NCBI RefSeq assembly: GCF_036345915.1
Contig: NZ_CP107785.1
Span: 7,626,001-7,690,000, forward strand
DNA from: Nocardia sp. NBC_00565
Lineage (GTDB): Bacteria; Actinomycetota; Actinomycetes; Mycobacteriales; Mycobacteriaceae
DNA: 64,000 bases
Reading direction: 5' to 3'
The translations under genes and the position numbers were made by a program. Of this stretch, positions 45,459-54,162 are shown piece by piece. Each line of letters opens with the position of its first letter. The first letter of the stretch is position 1. The notes beneath the pieces are model-generated. The model was given only the letters and a program-made list of their open reading frames with translations. It had not been told where the DNA came from and made no database searches.

Positions 45459-47624
45459 TCAGGCTTCGGCCAGACCGAATCGACCGTGCACCAACCGCAA
45501 CGGCTTCGGCGCGTACCAAGCCGCCCGGCCGAGCAGCCGCATCGCCACCGGCACCAGCACACCGCGCACCAACGTCGCGTCGATCAGAATCGCCAGCCCC
45601 GCGCCGAGCCCGAAGAACTGGATGAACCGGACGTCGCTGCTGGTGAAGGCGAGGAAGCTGATCGAGATCAACGCCGCCGCGGTGGTCACCAGACGGCCGG
45701 TGCGGGCCAGCCCCTCGATGACCGCCTCCTTCGTCGAGGCCCCGCGATCGCGCAGTTCCTTGATCCGGCTGATCACGAAGACCTCGTAGTCCATCGACAA
45801 TCCGAAGGTGATGCAGAACAACAGCAGCAGCATCGAGACATCCAGCGGCGCCGGGGTGAAACCGATCAGTCCGGACAGATGCCCGTCCTGGAAGATGAAC
45901 ACCATCAGACCGAGCGTGGCGGCCAAGCTCAGCACGTTCGACACCAGTGCGCGCAGCGGCTGCACGATGCTCCCGGTGAACAGGAACAGCAGCACGAAGG
46001 TGGTCGCCACGATCCACCCGATCGCGATCGGCAGCTTCGCACCGATCGAGGCGAGACTGTCGCGCAGTTCGGCCACCTGCCCACCGACGAGGGCGCTGGC
46101 CCCGGCCGGACCGGGCACCGCACGCACCCGATCGACCAGATCGCGGGCGGCCGACGAATCGCGATCCAGATCGGTGAGCACGGTCAGCCGCTGGGCGTCC
46201 GGACGGGCAAACCTGACATCGGCGGGTGTGGTCGCCCGCAACTCGCCGTGCGCGAAGGTGCCCGCACTCGATTCGACCTGGCTGACGTGCTCGACCCGGG
46301 ACAACGTGCGCGCGTAGTCCGCGAGCGCAGGCGCGGCCACGCCGGTTTCGGTGATCACCGACAGCGCGTTGACATCGCCGCCACCGAAATCATCGCGCAT
46401 CGCGTCACCGACCTGGCGCACCTCGGTGCTCGTCGGCAGCACCCGATCGTCGGGCGTACCGAACTGCACATTCAGCAGCGGAGCCGCGGCGAGCAGGAGC
46501 ACCGCGACCACCGGCACACCGGCGACCAGCGGCCGGCGCATCGCGAATCCGGCCACCCCGGCCCAGAACGGCGTCGCATCGCCGCGGATGCCGCGAACAC
46601 CGGGCACCCGCCACACATCGGTCCGCGCGCCGAGCACCGTGAGCAGCGCGGGCAGCACGATCACCGCGGCGATGGCGGAGATGGCGACGACGCCGATACC
46701 GCCGTAGGCGAATGAGCGCAGGAAGTACTGCGGGAAGATCACCAGTGCGGACAGGGCAGCCACGACGGTGGCCGCGCTGAACGCGATGGTCCGGCCGGCC
46801 GTCGATACGGCCGAGATCACCGCATCGGCTGGTTCGGCTCCGGCCGCACGGCGCTCACGGAAGCGACTGACCATCAGCAGTCCGTAATCCACCGCGAGTC
46901 CGAGTCCGAGACCGGTGGTCAGGTTCACGGCGTAGATCGAGACATCGGTGACCGAGCCGAGTATCGCGAGCTCGGTGAAGGTGCCGAGTATCGCGATGCC
47001 GCCGACGACCAGGGTGAGCAGCGCAGCGATCACATTGCCGAAGGCCAGCACCAGCAGCGCCAGGATCAGCGGTACCGCGACGGCTTCCGCCAGCCCGAGG
47101 TCCTTGCCGATCTGTTCGGTGATCGAGTGGAAGATCGCGGTGGCGCCACCGACCTTGATCTGTGCGGTCGGGCCGTCGGTGCGGTAGGCGTCGACGATCG
47201 CGGCGGCGGACTTCTCCTTGTCGGTCGCGTCCTTATCGGCGTTGCCCGCCAGGACGACGGCGGCGGTGCCGTCCCCCGAGCGCATGGCCGGGGATCCGGT
47301 GTCCCAATACGACACGACATTGATGAGACGCTGATCGGCCGCGAGTCGGCGCGCCAGGTCCCGGCCGACGGTGGCGACCGCGTCGGTGTCGACGCTCCCC
47401 TGTTTCGCCTCGACCAGGAAGACGCAGTCGGTATCAGCACCGAATTTATCGGCTAATTGGGTTACGGCGGCGCTGGATTGGGCGTTGGGGTCCTCCTGAC
47501 CGCCGGGTTGCATCTTGCTGAATGCGGTCGCGCCGACCACTCCGCCCGCAACGAGGGCGAGCACGCCGACGACCAGGATCCAGCGCGCGTAGTGGACAAC
47601 GAATCTGCCGAGTCTTTCGAACAT
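45459..47624 (-). CDS. MMPL-family RND transporter
   Basis: A 721-residue RND-type transporter of the MMPL/YdfJ group. It has helix 1 (about 13-35), an external porter domain, helices 2-6 (TTGLGLGLAVDYGLLMVSRF near 240 holds the proton-relay Asp-Tyr), a second external domain, and helices 8-12 with FGLSMDYEVFVISRI near 630. Members export lipids or drugs. The ATG at 47624 follows GGAG by 7 bases. Divergent from a TetR gene, so probably repressed by it. It lacks the extra domains of large lipid-exporting MmpL3-type proteins. Confidence 0.9.
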   Translation of the reverse strand: MFERLGRFVVHYARWILVVGVLALVAGGVVGATAFSKMQPGGQEDPNAQSSAAVTQLADKFGADTDCVFLVEAKQGSVDTDAVATVGRDLARRLAADQRLINVVSYWDTGSPAMRSGDGTAAVVLAGNADKDATDKEKSAAAIVDAYRTDGPTAQIKVGGATAIFHSITEQIGKDLGLAEAVAVPLILALLVLAFGNVIAALLTLVVGGIAILGTFTELAILGSVTDVSIYAVNLTTGLGLGLAVDYGLLMVSRFRERRAAGAEPADAVISAVSTAGRTIAFSAATVVAALSALVIFPQYFLRSFAYGGIGVVAISAIAAVIVLPALLTVLGARTDVWRVPGVRGIRGDATPFWAGVAGFAMRRPLVAGVPVVAVLLLAAAPLLNVQFGTPDDRVLPTSTEVRQVGDAMRDDFGGGDVNALSVITETGVAAPALADYARTLSRVEHVSQVESSAGTFAHGELRATTPADVRFARPDAQRLTVLTDLDRDSSAARDLVDRVRAVPGPAGASALVGGQVAELRDSLASIGAKLPIAIGWIVATTFVLLFLFTGSIVQPLRALVSNVLSLAATLGLMVFIFQDGHLSGLIGFTPAPLDVSMLLLLFCITFGLSMDYEVFVISRIKELRDRGASTKEAVIEGLARTGRLVTTAAALISISFLAFTSSDVRFIQFFGLGAGLAILIDATLVRGVLVPVAMRLLGRAAWYAPKPLRLVHGRFGLAEA

Positions 47625-47643
47625 GTCGGTCTCCGATCGGGCA

Positions 47644-47682
47644 TGTTTGCATGCGTAAACTTTATGGCCGTTAACTTGCCAT
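47644..47682. promoter_or_regulatory. Candidate TetR operator region
   Basis: Imperfect inverted repeats lie in the divergent gap: TGTTTGCATGCGTAAAC near 47644-47660 (arms GTTT/AAAC around a GCATGC core), then GTTAACTTGCCATGC, partly complementary to GCATGCGTAAAC. Position fits control of the MMPL/TetR pair. Weak, sequence-only call. Confidence 0.35.
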
Positions 47683-47712
47683 GCGATGTGTGCGGGTGTC
47701 AACATCGGAGTG

Positions 47713-48372
47713 ATGACGAATTCGGAAACGGCTGTTCCGGCAGCGACGGCGAAGCACTCCACCCGCGAGGGCCCGTACCACCACGGCGACCTGCGCAACG
47801 CGCTGGTGCGCGCGGCCGCCGAGCTCGCCGAGACCGGTGGACCCGAGGCGGTGACCGTGCGCGCGGCCGCGCGTCACGTCGGCGTCACCCCGACCGCGGC
47901 CTATCGGCACTTCACCAATCACGACGAATTGCTCAACGCCGCGCAGGAGCAGGCGCAACAAACCCTGTTCGCCGCAATGGGCGAGACGATGGCGAGCCTG
48001 GCCCCGCAGGCCGATGCGATCAGTCGCCTGGCCGCGGTGGGCCGGGGCTACATCACCTTCGCGCTGCGCGAGCCCGGTCTGTTCCGCACTGCCTTCTGCG
48101 GCGACCAGTCGGACGCCCCGGCCTACGACCTGCTCGCCGGACTTCTCGACGAACTCGTCACCATTGGATTCCTGGACGCGGCGGATCGTCCGGACGCCGA
48201 ATACGCCGCCTGGTCGATGGTGCACGGCATGGCCACCCTCATCATCGAGGGCGCACTCGACGACCTCGATGACGCGGCCAGGGACAAGGCGATCCAGCGC
48301 ACGCTCGCTGTTGTGGAGCGAGGGTTGGCCACTGGGCCGAACGCGAGTGAGCGTGGCGCTGTCCGACGCTGA
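47713..48372 (+). CDS. TetR-family regulator
   Basis: A 219-residue TetR protein. The HTH is HHGDLRNALVRAAAELAETGG followed by VTVRAAARHVGVTPTAAYRHF (near 48-70); residues 90 on match the TetR_C_33-like sensor domain (LAAVGRGYITFALREPGLFRTAF). ATG at 47713 follows CGGAG by 3-4 bases. Divergent from the MMPL gene, which it probably represses. The 3' end leads directly into the array of DnaA-box-like motifs. Confidence 0.87.
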   Translation: MTNSETAVPAATAKHSTREGPYHHGDLRNALVRAAAELAETGGPEAVTVRAAARHVGVTPTAAYRHFTNHDELLNAAQEQAQQTLFAAMGETMASLAPQADAISRLAAVGRGYITFALREPGLFRTAFCGDQSDAPAYDLLAGLLDELVTIGFLDAADRPDAEYAAWSMVHGMATLIIEGALDDLDDAARDKAIQRTLAVVERGLATGPNASERGAVRR

Positions 48373-48383
48373 CGCGCACAGGC

Positions 48384-48538
48384 GAATCCACAGGACTGTC
48401 CATGACATCCACAGGTTCGCCGATGAAATCCACAGGCTCACAGGCAATGTCCACATGTGCCGCACATGAGCTACACAGGGGCTCGCGGCATCCACATATT
48501 CACGCACAGGCCGTCCACAGGCTGTGCGCTGTGGATAA
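48384..48538. repeat. Helically phased cluster of DnaA-box-like motifs
   Basis: Motif xxxTCCACA starts at 48384, 48405, 48426 and 48447, exactly 21 bp apart, then at 48488 and 48511. An inverted perfect DnaA box TTATCCACA occupies 48530-48538. The copy at 48447 (ATGTCCACA) matches the TTGTCCACA box at 8 of 9 bases; the other direct copies match at 7 of 9. TGTGCAC-type half sites continue to about 48620. The region has no gene. Confidence 0.6.
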
Positions 48539-48679
48539 CCACAAGCGGGCGGTGCGCTGACGGTTGTGCACGAGTGCGGTCAACGGGTGATTGATGCACA
48601 ACCGTTTGTGCACCGGCTGACCACACATACAGGCCGTCGCGCACAACAGGTTTCGCACAGCGGTCAGTGCACAGGCACG

Positions 48680-50224
48680 TCAGCTGATGCGCAGGATTCC
48701 AGTGACCGTGCCTTGGAGGACTTGGCGGCTACGGGTGATCAACGGTGACGTCTGCAGTGGATCGTCGATGATGGTTCCGGCCAGCGGCTTGCTCGAAATC
48801 ACCGCGCCGGTATCCGGATTCACGAGGGTGAAGGCGTAGCCGTCGAGCGGTGTCGTGGTGTCGAGTCCGACCCGCGTCACGGTGTAGATCGAGCTGTCGG
48901 CGGTGGACAGATGCGGGACGGCCGCGCTGCGGACGGTGTTCTCCCACACCGTGTGACAGCCGGTGTCGTCCACATCGACTCGGGTCATGCCGCCGACGAA
49001 CGGCGCGGTCGGCGGCACCGCGGGCCCCGCGCCCTCGGGAACAGCGGGATACGGGTAGCCATAGGTGCTGGCCACGAACACCGACCGCCCGATCCCGATC
49101 GGCGAGTTCTCGCTGCCCGCGCCGCCTCGGGTGAGCACCGGCTGCGAGCAGACCAATTGTCCACTGCCGGAACGGAAGACCAACGCGTTGACCTGCCCGT
49201 CCGCATTATCGACGATGGTCAGATACTCGGCACCCGACGTCGGTCCGAAGTAGGTCGGCGTCGAGCCGGTACCCCAACTGAGCTGTCCCGGCTTGCGCGC
49301 CGATCCGCGATCGTAGGCCGCCCGCCACAGCACTTCGGGCCGCCCGGCCGCATCGGCGCGCAGTTCGTACAGCGCATGTGTCGTCGCGACGGCGACCCGC
49401 CCACTCGGTGCGGACGAGATGCTGTTGGCCACCTGCTCACCCGCGGGCAGCGCGACAGTGGCGGCCGCACCCGCAGGCGTGACCAGCCCGACCACACTCT
49501 TGCCGGTGGCGAACCAGACATTGCCGGACCAGTCCGGCACCAAGCCGGTCACATTGTCGCCCACCGGGATTGCCGAGGTGAGATCGGTGGACGCATCGAT
49601 CGACAGCCGCCATTCGCCGGGCGCGTCGCGCGCGTGACCGACGCGGAGCAGGGTGCGGTTGCCATCCACGATCACCAACCGGTCGGCGTTGTCGAGATAG
49701 GCGTAGACGCCGCCGAGCAGGCTGCCCTTGGCGATCTCCAGTGAGGCCAGCGGGGTGCCGACCGGACCATCGAACGACGGATCGAGCAGATGGATGGTCG
49801 GGGTCTGGCCGACGACGGGTGTGCACAGCGCGACCACGAGATCGTCCGAGCCCTGCAGCAGCGTCGGGCACGCCGAGGCCAATGGGTATCCGGCGACCGA
49901 AAATCCGCCCGCCCCCGGCCCTGTCAAAGGCGTCGCATCCGATGACCCGGCGTCACCGTGCATGGTCGCGGTTCCCAGCGGACCGAGATACGGATTCGGC
50001 GATGCCAGCGGACCCCATGACCCCGCCGCGTCGGCCGTGCCGGTCGGCGCGAGCGCCAGGACACCGGCAGCGAGGAGTACCAGGGGTGATCGCCTCAACC
50101 CAGCTTTCTTCCCCGCCTCCCCACGTCTTTCGCGGGTCGTAAGTGGCCACGACCGTGCCGTCGCGGGCAGGCGGTCAGGCGCGGGTCGTGTGTTGGACGT
50201 GTCCGACGAGTTACCCATATACAT
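48680..50224 (-). CDS. Secreted beta-propeller-like protein
   Basis: A 514-residue exported protein. A 40-residue basic N-terminus leads into a signal helix (RRSPLVLLAAGVLALAPTGTADA). The mature part repeats a strand-turn pattern typical of propellers: VVGLVTPAGAAATVALPAG, GRVAVATTHALYEL, YLTIVDNADGQVNALV, SSIYTVTRVGLDTTTPLDGYAF. It may be a quinoprotein-like or YncE-like surface protein; no catalytic residues are evident. The start is either 50224 or 50218; neither has a good ribosome binding site. Confidence 0.8.
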   Translation of the reverse strand: MYMGNSSDTSNTRPAPDRLPATARSWPLTTRERRGEAGKKAGLRRSPLVLLAAGVLALAPTGTADAAGSWGPLASPNPYLGPLGTATMHGDAGSSDATPLTGPGAGGFSVAGYPLASACPTLLQGSDDLVVALCTPVVGQTPTIHLLDPSFDGPVGTPLASLEIAKGSLLGGVYAYLDNADRLVIVDGNRTLLRVGHARDAPGEWRLSIDASTDLTSAIPVGDNVTGLVPDWSGNVWFATGKSVVGLVTPAGAAATVALPAGEQVANSISSAPSGRVAVATTHALYELRADAAGRPEVLWRAAYDRGSARKPGQLSWGTGSTPTYFGPTSGAEYLTIVDNADGQVNALVFRSGSGQLVCSQPVLTRGGAGSENSPIGIGRSVFVASTYGYPYPAVPEGAGPAVPPTAPFVGGMTRVDVDDTGCHTVWENTVRSAAVPHLSTADSSIYTVTRVGLDTTTPLDGYAFTLVNPDTGAVISSKPLAGTIIDDPLQTSPLITRSRQVLQGTVTGILRIS

Positions 50225-50295
50225 ACGAGATCAGCTGCCCATTTCGTCTGTCGTGAAGTGCCCGGTTCGATATGCCGGTCGATACGATGACCGGC

Positions 50296-50931
50296 ATGAG
50301 TATCCGAGCCCGCCTGCTGTCCACGATCGCCGGTCAGCTCGGCAATCCACATGGGACCCTCGGCAAAGGCGTCGCGTTCATGCTCAATCGCAGTAATCAC
50401 CGTGCCATCGCGGGTGCGGTCGAGGCGACCGGGGTGACAGCCGGTGCAACGGTCGCCGATATCGGATTCGGTGGCGGCGCGGGGCTTTCCCTGCTGCTGG
50501 AGCGGGTCGGCGCGAACGGCAGCGTGCACGGCTTCGAGATCTCGCCGGACATGCTGAGCCGGGCCAGGTCCAGGTTCGCCGGCGAAATCGGTACGGGCCG
50601 ATTGCAACTCGCCGAGGGCCCGATGACCGGTCTGCCGCTGGCCGACAATGCCCTCGATGCCGCCATCACCGTCAACACCATGTACTTCGTACCGAACCTG
50701 GACGCGGCCTGCACCGAACTCGTGCGCATCGTCCGGACCGGCGGCAGCCTCGTCGTCGGCATCGGCGATCCGGACGCGATGGCGAAGATGCCGTTCACCG
50801 CATACGGTTTCACGCTGCGGCCGGTGGCCGAGGTGATCGCCGCGCTGGAGCGCGCGGGTTGCACCGTCGACCATCAGCAGCTGGCGAACCCGCCGATTCC
50901 GCATCACCTGCTCGTCGCTCGCCCGGCCTGA
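50296..50931 (+). CDS. Class I SAM-dependent methyltransferase
   Basis: A 211-residue methyltransferase. SAM motif I is VADIGFGGGAGLSLL near residue 55, post-I acidic VHGFEISPDML near 78, and motif II LADNALDAAITVNTMYFV near 115. The start ATG at 50296 is preceded by TACGAT about 8 bases away, possibly a leaderless -10. The substrate is unknown. Convergent with the SDR, whose stop is 7 bases on. Confidence 0.85.
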   Translation: MSIRARLLSTIAGQLGNPHGTLGKGVAFMLNRSNHRAIAGAVEATGVTAGATVADIGFGGGAGLSLLLERVGANGSVHGFEISPDMLSRARSRFAGEIGTGRLQLAEGPMTGLPLADNALDAAITVNTMYFVPNLDAACTELVRIVRTGGSLVVGIGDPDAMAKMPFTAYGFTLRPVAEVIAALERAGCTVDHQQLANPPIPHHLLVARPA

Positions 50932-50937
50932 TCACAA

Positions 50938-51705
50938 CTACATCAGGGCGCCGCCGTCGATACGGATCTCCGTTCCGGTCATATAGCGACCGTCATCGGA
51001 GGCGACCATGGCGACCACACCGGCGATATCGTCCGGATTTCCGAGCGCGCCGCCGTTGAGCCACCCGGTCATCCGGGAGAACAGCTTCGGATCGAAACCC
51101 TCCGGCTGATCGAGGATGGACTTGGTGGTGATCCCACTGGTGATCCCCGCGGGCACGATATTCACCGCACGCAACCCCTGCTTGGCGTACTCCAGCGCGA
51201 TCGCGTGCGTGAACGCGTTGACGCCACCCTTCGACGCCGCATAGGCGGCCAGGTAGGGCGCCGCACTGAAGGCCGCGGTCGAGGAAAGGTTCACGACGAC
51301 GCCGTGTCCGGACGCCAACAGCGCGGGCAGCGCGCTCTGGGTCATCAGGAAGGTCCCGGTGAGATTGACCGTGATCACCTGATTCCACACCTCGAGCGGC
51401 ATCTCCTCGGTGCGCGCGGGCCGCAGGATGCCCGCCGCGTTCACCAGCACATCCAACCCGCCGAGGAATTCGACCGCCTCGCCCGTCGCCGCCCGCACCG
51501 ACTCGATATCGGCGATATTCACCGCAACGGTCCGCAGCCGCTCGGCGGCATCGCCCGCCTTCCCCGCGGTGGTCTCGAGCCCGGCCACATCGACGTCGGC
51601 GGCAACCAACGTCGCCCCCTCATCGAGCAGCCGCAGGGCGATCCCCTGCCCGATCCCCGACCCTGCTCCCGTGACCAATACCCGGCGGCCTTCATATCTG
51701 CGCAT
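50938..51705 (-). CDS. SDR oxidoreductase, probably in a KstR-controlled operon
   Basis: A 255-residue classical SDR: TGAGSGIG near residue 12, NAAG near 89, SSTAAF with the catalytic Ser near 141, Y-A-A-S-K near 154-158, and the end YMTGTEIRIDGG. Many such SDRs of steroid and fatty-acid breakdown occur in Nocardiaceae. Two KstR-like sites directly precede the start (51715-51746), pointing to sterol-related metabolism. The exact substrate is not readable from sequence. Confidence 0.86.
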   Translation of the reverse strand: MRRYEGRRVLVTGAGSGIGQGIALRLLDEGATLVAADVDVAGLETTAGKAGDAAERLRTVAVNIADIESVRAATGEAVEFLGGLDVLVNAAGILRPARTEEMPLEVWNQVITVNLTGTFLMTQSALPALLASGHGVVVNLSSTAAFSAAPYLAAYAASKGGVNAFTHAIALEYAKQGLRAVNIVPAGITSGITTKSILDQPEGFDPKLFSRMTGWLNGGALGNPDDIAGVVAMVASDDGRYMTGTEIRIDGGALM

Positions 51706-51714
51706 GCCAAAAAT

Positions 51715-51749
51715 TAGAACAGGTTCTCATTAGGAGTCAACAGGTTCTC
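51715..51749. promoter_or_regulatory. Two tandem KstR-like operator sites
   Basis: TAGAACAGGTTCTC (51715-51728) matches the KstR consensus TAGAACnnGTTCTA at all but its last base. A second, half-conserved copy, CAACAGGTTCTC, has its AACAGGTT core at 51739-51746, exactly 21 bp from the first (51718-51725). They sit 10 and 31 bases before the SDR start, overlapping its promoter. Confidence 0.7.
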
Positions 51750-51968
51750 GCGAGCGGACGGTCGAGCGAGCTGTGCACGATGGGCGGAAGCCGCACGACC
51801 GAGGATCGGATCCCGCGCTCGGCGAGCGCGATCGCCGCGTTCTCGGCGTCGATCCGCGGTCCGCCGTCTCGCACATCGGCCTCGGTTCCGATGTGTCCCA
51901 GTCCGGCCATCGCCAGCAGCAGTGTTCCCGATGTGCTCACCAGCGGTTTGCCGGTCCCGGCGAGCGCG
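51737..51968 (-). pseudogene. Fragment of an NAD(P)-dependent epimerase/atypical SDR gene
   Basis: The frame reads LAGTGKPLVSTSGTLLLA ... GTEADVRDGGPRIDAENAAIALAERGIRSS...VVRLPPIVHS and then stops. This matches the middle of atypical SDRs with the VRLPPxVHG/S landmark, but both ends are missing: no Rossmann start, and it ends 10 residues after VHS. About 75 residues of an originally ~280-residue protein remain, directly upstream of the intact SDR. A decayed neighbour is the simplest view. Confidence 0.6.
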
Positions 51969-52305
51969 TTTGGCCGGTCACGGTGCACAGCCGGATTGAC
52001 CAGAACAGCGTGTTTTTCCTGGCGTTTCGTGACCGTCTCGTGGTGTCCACGATGCGCATTCGTCGGGCATCCTGGCAGATCGATACTCGCCCGCATCGAT
52101 CGCAATCCCGTGGCCCGGATAACAAAAGGCGGGTCGGGCACCTGTTTCGGGCGTCCGACCCGCGCTTCGTCCGAGACTTGCTAGATCACTGCGAGATGAT
52201 CTCGAGAATCACACTTCTTTGGCCTCGCGCGTGTATCCGACAGCAGAATTCGAGCTGATTCGGATGCCCTCCTGCCGGCATCGAACGGCTTCGAATCTCC
52301 GGCTG

Positions 52306-52392
52306 TTAGATGGCCGCGATGATGAGACCGACGATCACACCGATCGTAGCGACGGCAAGGCCAACAACACTTCCAACGCCTGGCAGCAGCAC
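52306..52392 (-). CDS. 28-residue hydrophobic peptide
   Basis: A tiny gene with a GTG start at 52392 and a full AGGAGG ribosome binding site 4 bases upstream. It encodes 28 residues, one glycine-rich membrane helix (VGSVVGLAVATIGVIVGLII) ending AAI. It lies downstream of the esterase and the 49-codon ORF on the same strand. The perfect ribosome site makes it a better candidate than its size suggests. No family recognised; it could be a small membrane regulator or toxin-like peptide. Confidence 0.55.
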   Translation of the reverse strand: MLLPGVGSVVGLAVATIGVIVGLIIAAI

Positions 52393-52524
52393 AGTTCCTC
52401 CTGTGTCAATTACGTGCGGGTTGGTCTAGCGGCTCCGATCATGCTAACTGTTCGGTTCGTCATCGTTGAACTACTGCGGCGTGTCGGCGGCGGCCGGCGC
52501 TACTGCGTGCGTCGCCGCGTCGAT

Positions 52525-52674
52525 CTACGGGAAGGAGCATGTCGAAGTCAACAGCGGATCCACATCGTCGATCAAATCCGCGGCGGCGGTTCCCGGGCCT
52601 AGTAATGAACGACCCCTGGCGAATCCGCCGGTAGCGCGTGTGGCGATCAATTGTCGAGATTTGAGCATCGTCAT
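52525..52674 (-). CDS. Small ORF downstream of the esterase, ending at an in-frame TAG
   Basis: The ATG at 52674 has GAGGGG 8 bases upstream and lies 39 bases after the esterase stop. It encodes 49 residues (MTMLKSRQLIATRATGG start, ...LLGPGTAAADLIDDVDPLLT) and ends at TAG (52525-52527). Past this stop the same frame continues with a protein-like IDAATHAVAPAAADTPQ to a second TAG (52471-52473). It may be an exported peptide gene that was once longer. Moderate support from the ribosome site only. Confidence 0.4.
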   Translation of the reverse strand: MTMLKSRQLIATRATGGFARGRSLLGPGTAAADLIDDVDPLLTSTCSFP

Positions 52675-52713
52675 GAATTCACCCCTCGCTGGCTGGGAAG
52701 TGAATACTGCCGG

Positions 52714-53793
52714 TTACTGCTCGGATACGCCCATCCCGCGTGCGAGCACCGGCCAGGACCGTTTGAGTTCGTCCTGCCAGTAACCCCACGAGTGCGTACC
52801 CGAGGTGAAGTGATAGGTCGCGGGGATGTCGAGCGAGTTGAGCTTCGCCTGCAGATTGTGCGCACAGTAGTTCGTGGCGGCCTCGATCAAGCCACCGACC
52901 AGGATCTGGTTCGCCATGCCGCCCAGGGCGGACTTTTCCTGCTCTCGCTCCAGCGTTTCGTATTTCCCGGGCAGACCATTGCCCGATGAGATGTACATAT
53001 CCAGCCCGCGCAGTCGCTCGGCATGCAGATAGGGGTCATTCTCCGCCCACCCCGGCGAATCGGCCGGGCCCCACATGTTTTCGGCGCTGCCGCCGCCCCA
53101 GGCGACGGCGAGTTTCACGAACCGCGCCCCCATCGGATCGCTGGTCTGGACACATCCGCTATAGGCAGCGGCCGCTTTGTAGAGGCCCGGCTCGGCTATC
53201 GGCAGTGCCAGCACGGTGGTCGCCGAGGTGGAAACTCCCGCAATCGCGTTGACCCCGTTCGTGTTCAGCGCGGCGTTGATCAGCGGCGGCAGTTCGTCGG
53301 TCAGGTAGGTCTTCCATTTGTTGCGGCCGAGTACCGGGTCATCCTTGATCCAGTCCGCGTAGTAGCTGAACCTGCCACCGACCGGCATGATGAGGTTGAC
53401 GTTCTTGTCGGACATGAATTCCCGAGCATCGCTCTGCGCCTGCCAGGATGCGTCGTCCTCGCCGCCACCCGCACCATTCAGTAGATACAGGCTCGGCCGC
53501 GGCCTCGAAGTATCCGCTGGGCGCTGAATCTCCACCGGAAAGGTCTCGTCCATCGCCGCGGAGTAGACCCGCAGCCGGAGGTGGCGGTTGTCGATGCTCT
53601 CGATATCGGTAATACGCGAGCCATCCTGTGCGACAACCTCGGTCGGGTATCCCATCGGCCGAGTAACCGGGTCGACGGGAGCAGTCGATACACCGAGCGC
53701 GGTCAGGGCGGGGACGAGTAGTCCGACGAACGCGAGATTGGTGACGGAACACGTGCCGCGAGCATTGCGTACTGCGCTTGCGCTCCTATTCAT
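52714..53793 (-). CDS. Secreted esterase/mycolyltransferase-like protein (antigen 85 superfamily)
   Basis: A 359-residue exported alpha/beta hydrolase. The signal helix (VTNLAFVGLLVPALTALGVSTA) is near residues 16-37. Core motifs are YLLNGAGGGEDDASW (oxyanion region), nucleophile in AGVSTSATTVLALP near 187, and the catalytic His in SGTHSWGYWQDEL near 337, as in Ag85-type mycolyltransferases and esterase A proteins. It probably acts on trehalose mycolates or other lipid esters in the envelope. The ATG at 53793 follows AGAAGGTGG. Two tiny ORFs lie downstream. Confidence 0.88.
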   Translation of the reverse strand: MNRSASAVRNARGTCSVTNLAFVGLLVPALTALGVSTAPVDPVTRPMGYPTEVVAQDGSRITDIESIDNRHLRLRVYSAAMDETFPVEIQRPADTSRPRPSLYLLNGAGGGEDDASWQAQSDAREFMSDKNVNLIMPVGGRFSYYADWIKDDPVLGRNKWKTYLTDELPPLINAALNTNGVNAIAGVSTSATTVLALPIAEPGLYKAAAAYSGCVQTSDPMGARFVKLAVAWGGGSAENMWGPADSPGWAENDPYLHAERLRGLDMYISSGNGLPGKYETLEREQEKSALGGMANQILVGGLIEAATNYCAHNLQAKLNSLDIPATYHFTSGTHSWGYWQDELKRSWPVLARGMGVSEQ

Positions 53794-54162
53794 AATCCCA
53801 CCTTCTAGCAACGTAATTCCGTCCAGTCACGCACCGACACCACGTATTCCCGATCCGGAAGCCGCGACCGATCCGGAGTATCAATTCATTCCACGGTGAC
53901 CGCCGCGCGCAATGACACCCGGTCAGGGTGCCCGCCACAGCCATCGAAGCAACCTGCGCGATGGTGACGATCCGATGCCGAGTACCTCGCCCTGTTGGCG
54001 CCGACGAAGCCGAACAGCTCACCGCCGCAGGCACTACGTGACACACAAAGAAACCGTGTGGTCTATTTTGTGACCGGTGTGATGCCGTCGGGACGCGCCG
54101 GGTTTCTCGGACACGCCGATACCCAAAAGGTCGATACCCGATGCAGGCCATACTGTTTCGCT
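53794..54162. other. Gene-free stretch upstream of the esterase
   Basis: About 370 bases holding the divergent promoters of the esterase and the DUF6968-like gene. A -10-like CATACT (54149-54154) ends 8 bases before the latter's ATG. No gene or repeat is evident. Confidence 0.55.

Noticed and set aside
45198..46715. A 505-codon plus-strand frame across the gap and the MMPL gene
   Set aside because: Most of it is antisense to the MMPL transporter, and its start lies in AT-richer DNA without a ribosome site.
48384..48620. A chromosomal replication origin
   Set aside because: DnaA-box-like motifs are present, but there is no dnaA, dnaN or AT-rich unwinding region, and neighbours are a TetR gene and a secreted protein.
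51780..52258. Plus-strand frames in the region of the broken SDR
   Set aside because: They overlap the recognisable minus-strand fragment and show no domain or ribosome site.
53995..54162. An N-terminal extension of the DUF6968-like protein
   Set aside because: The upstream frame has no coding character and the family-like region begins after the ATG at 54163, which follows a -10-like element.
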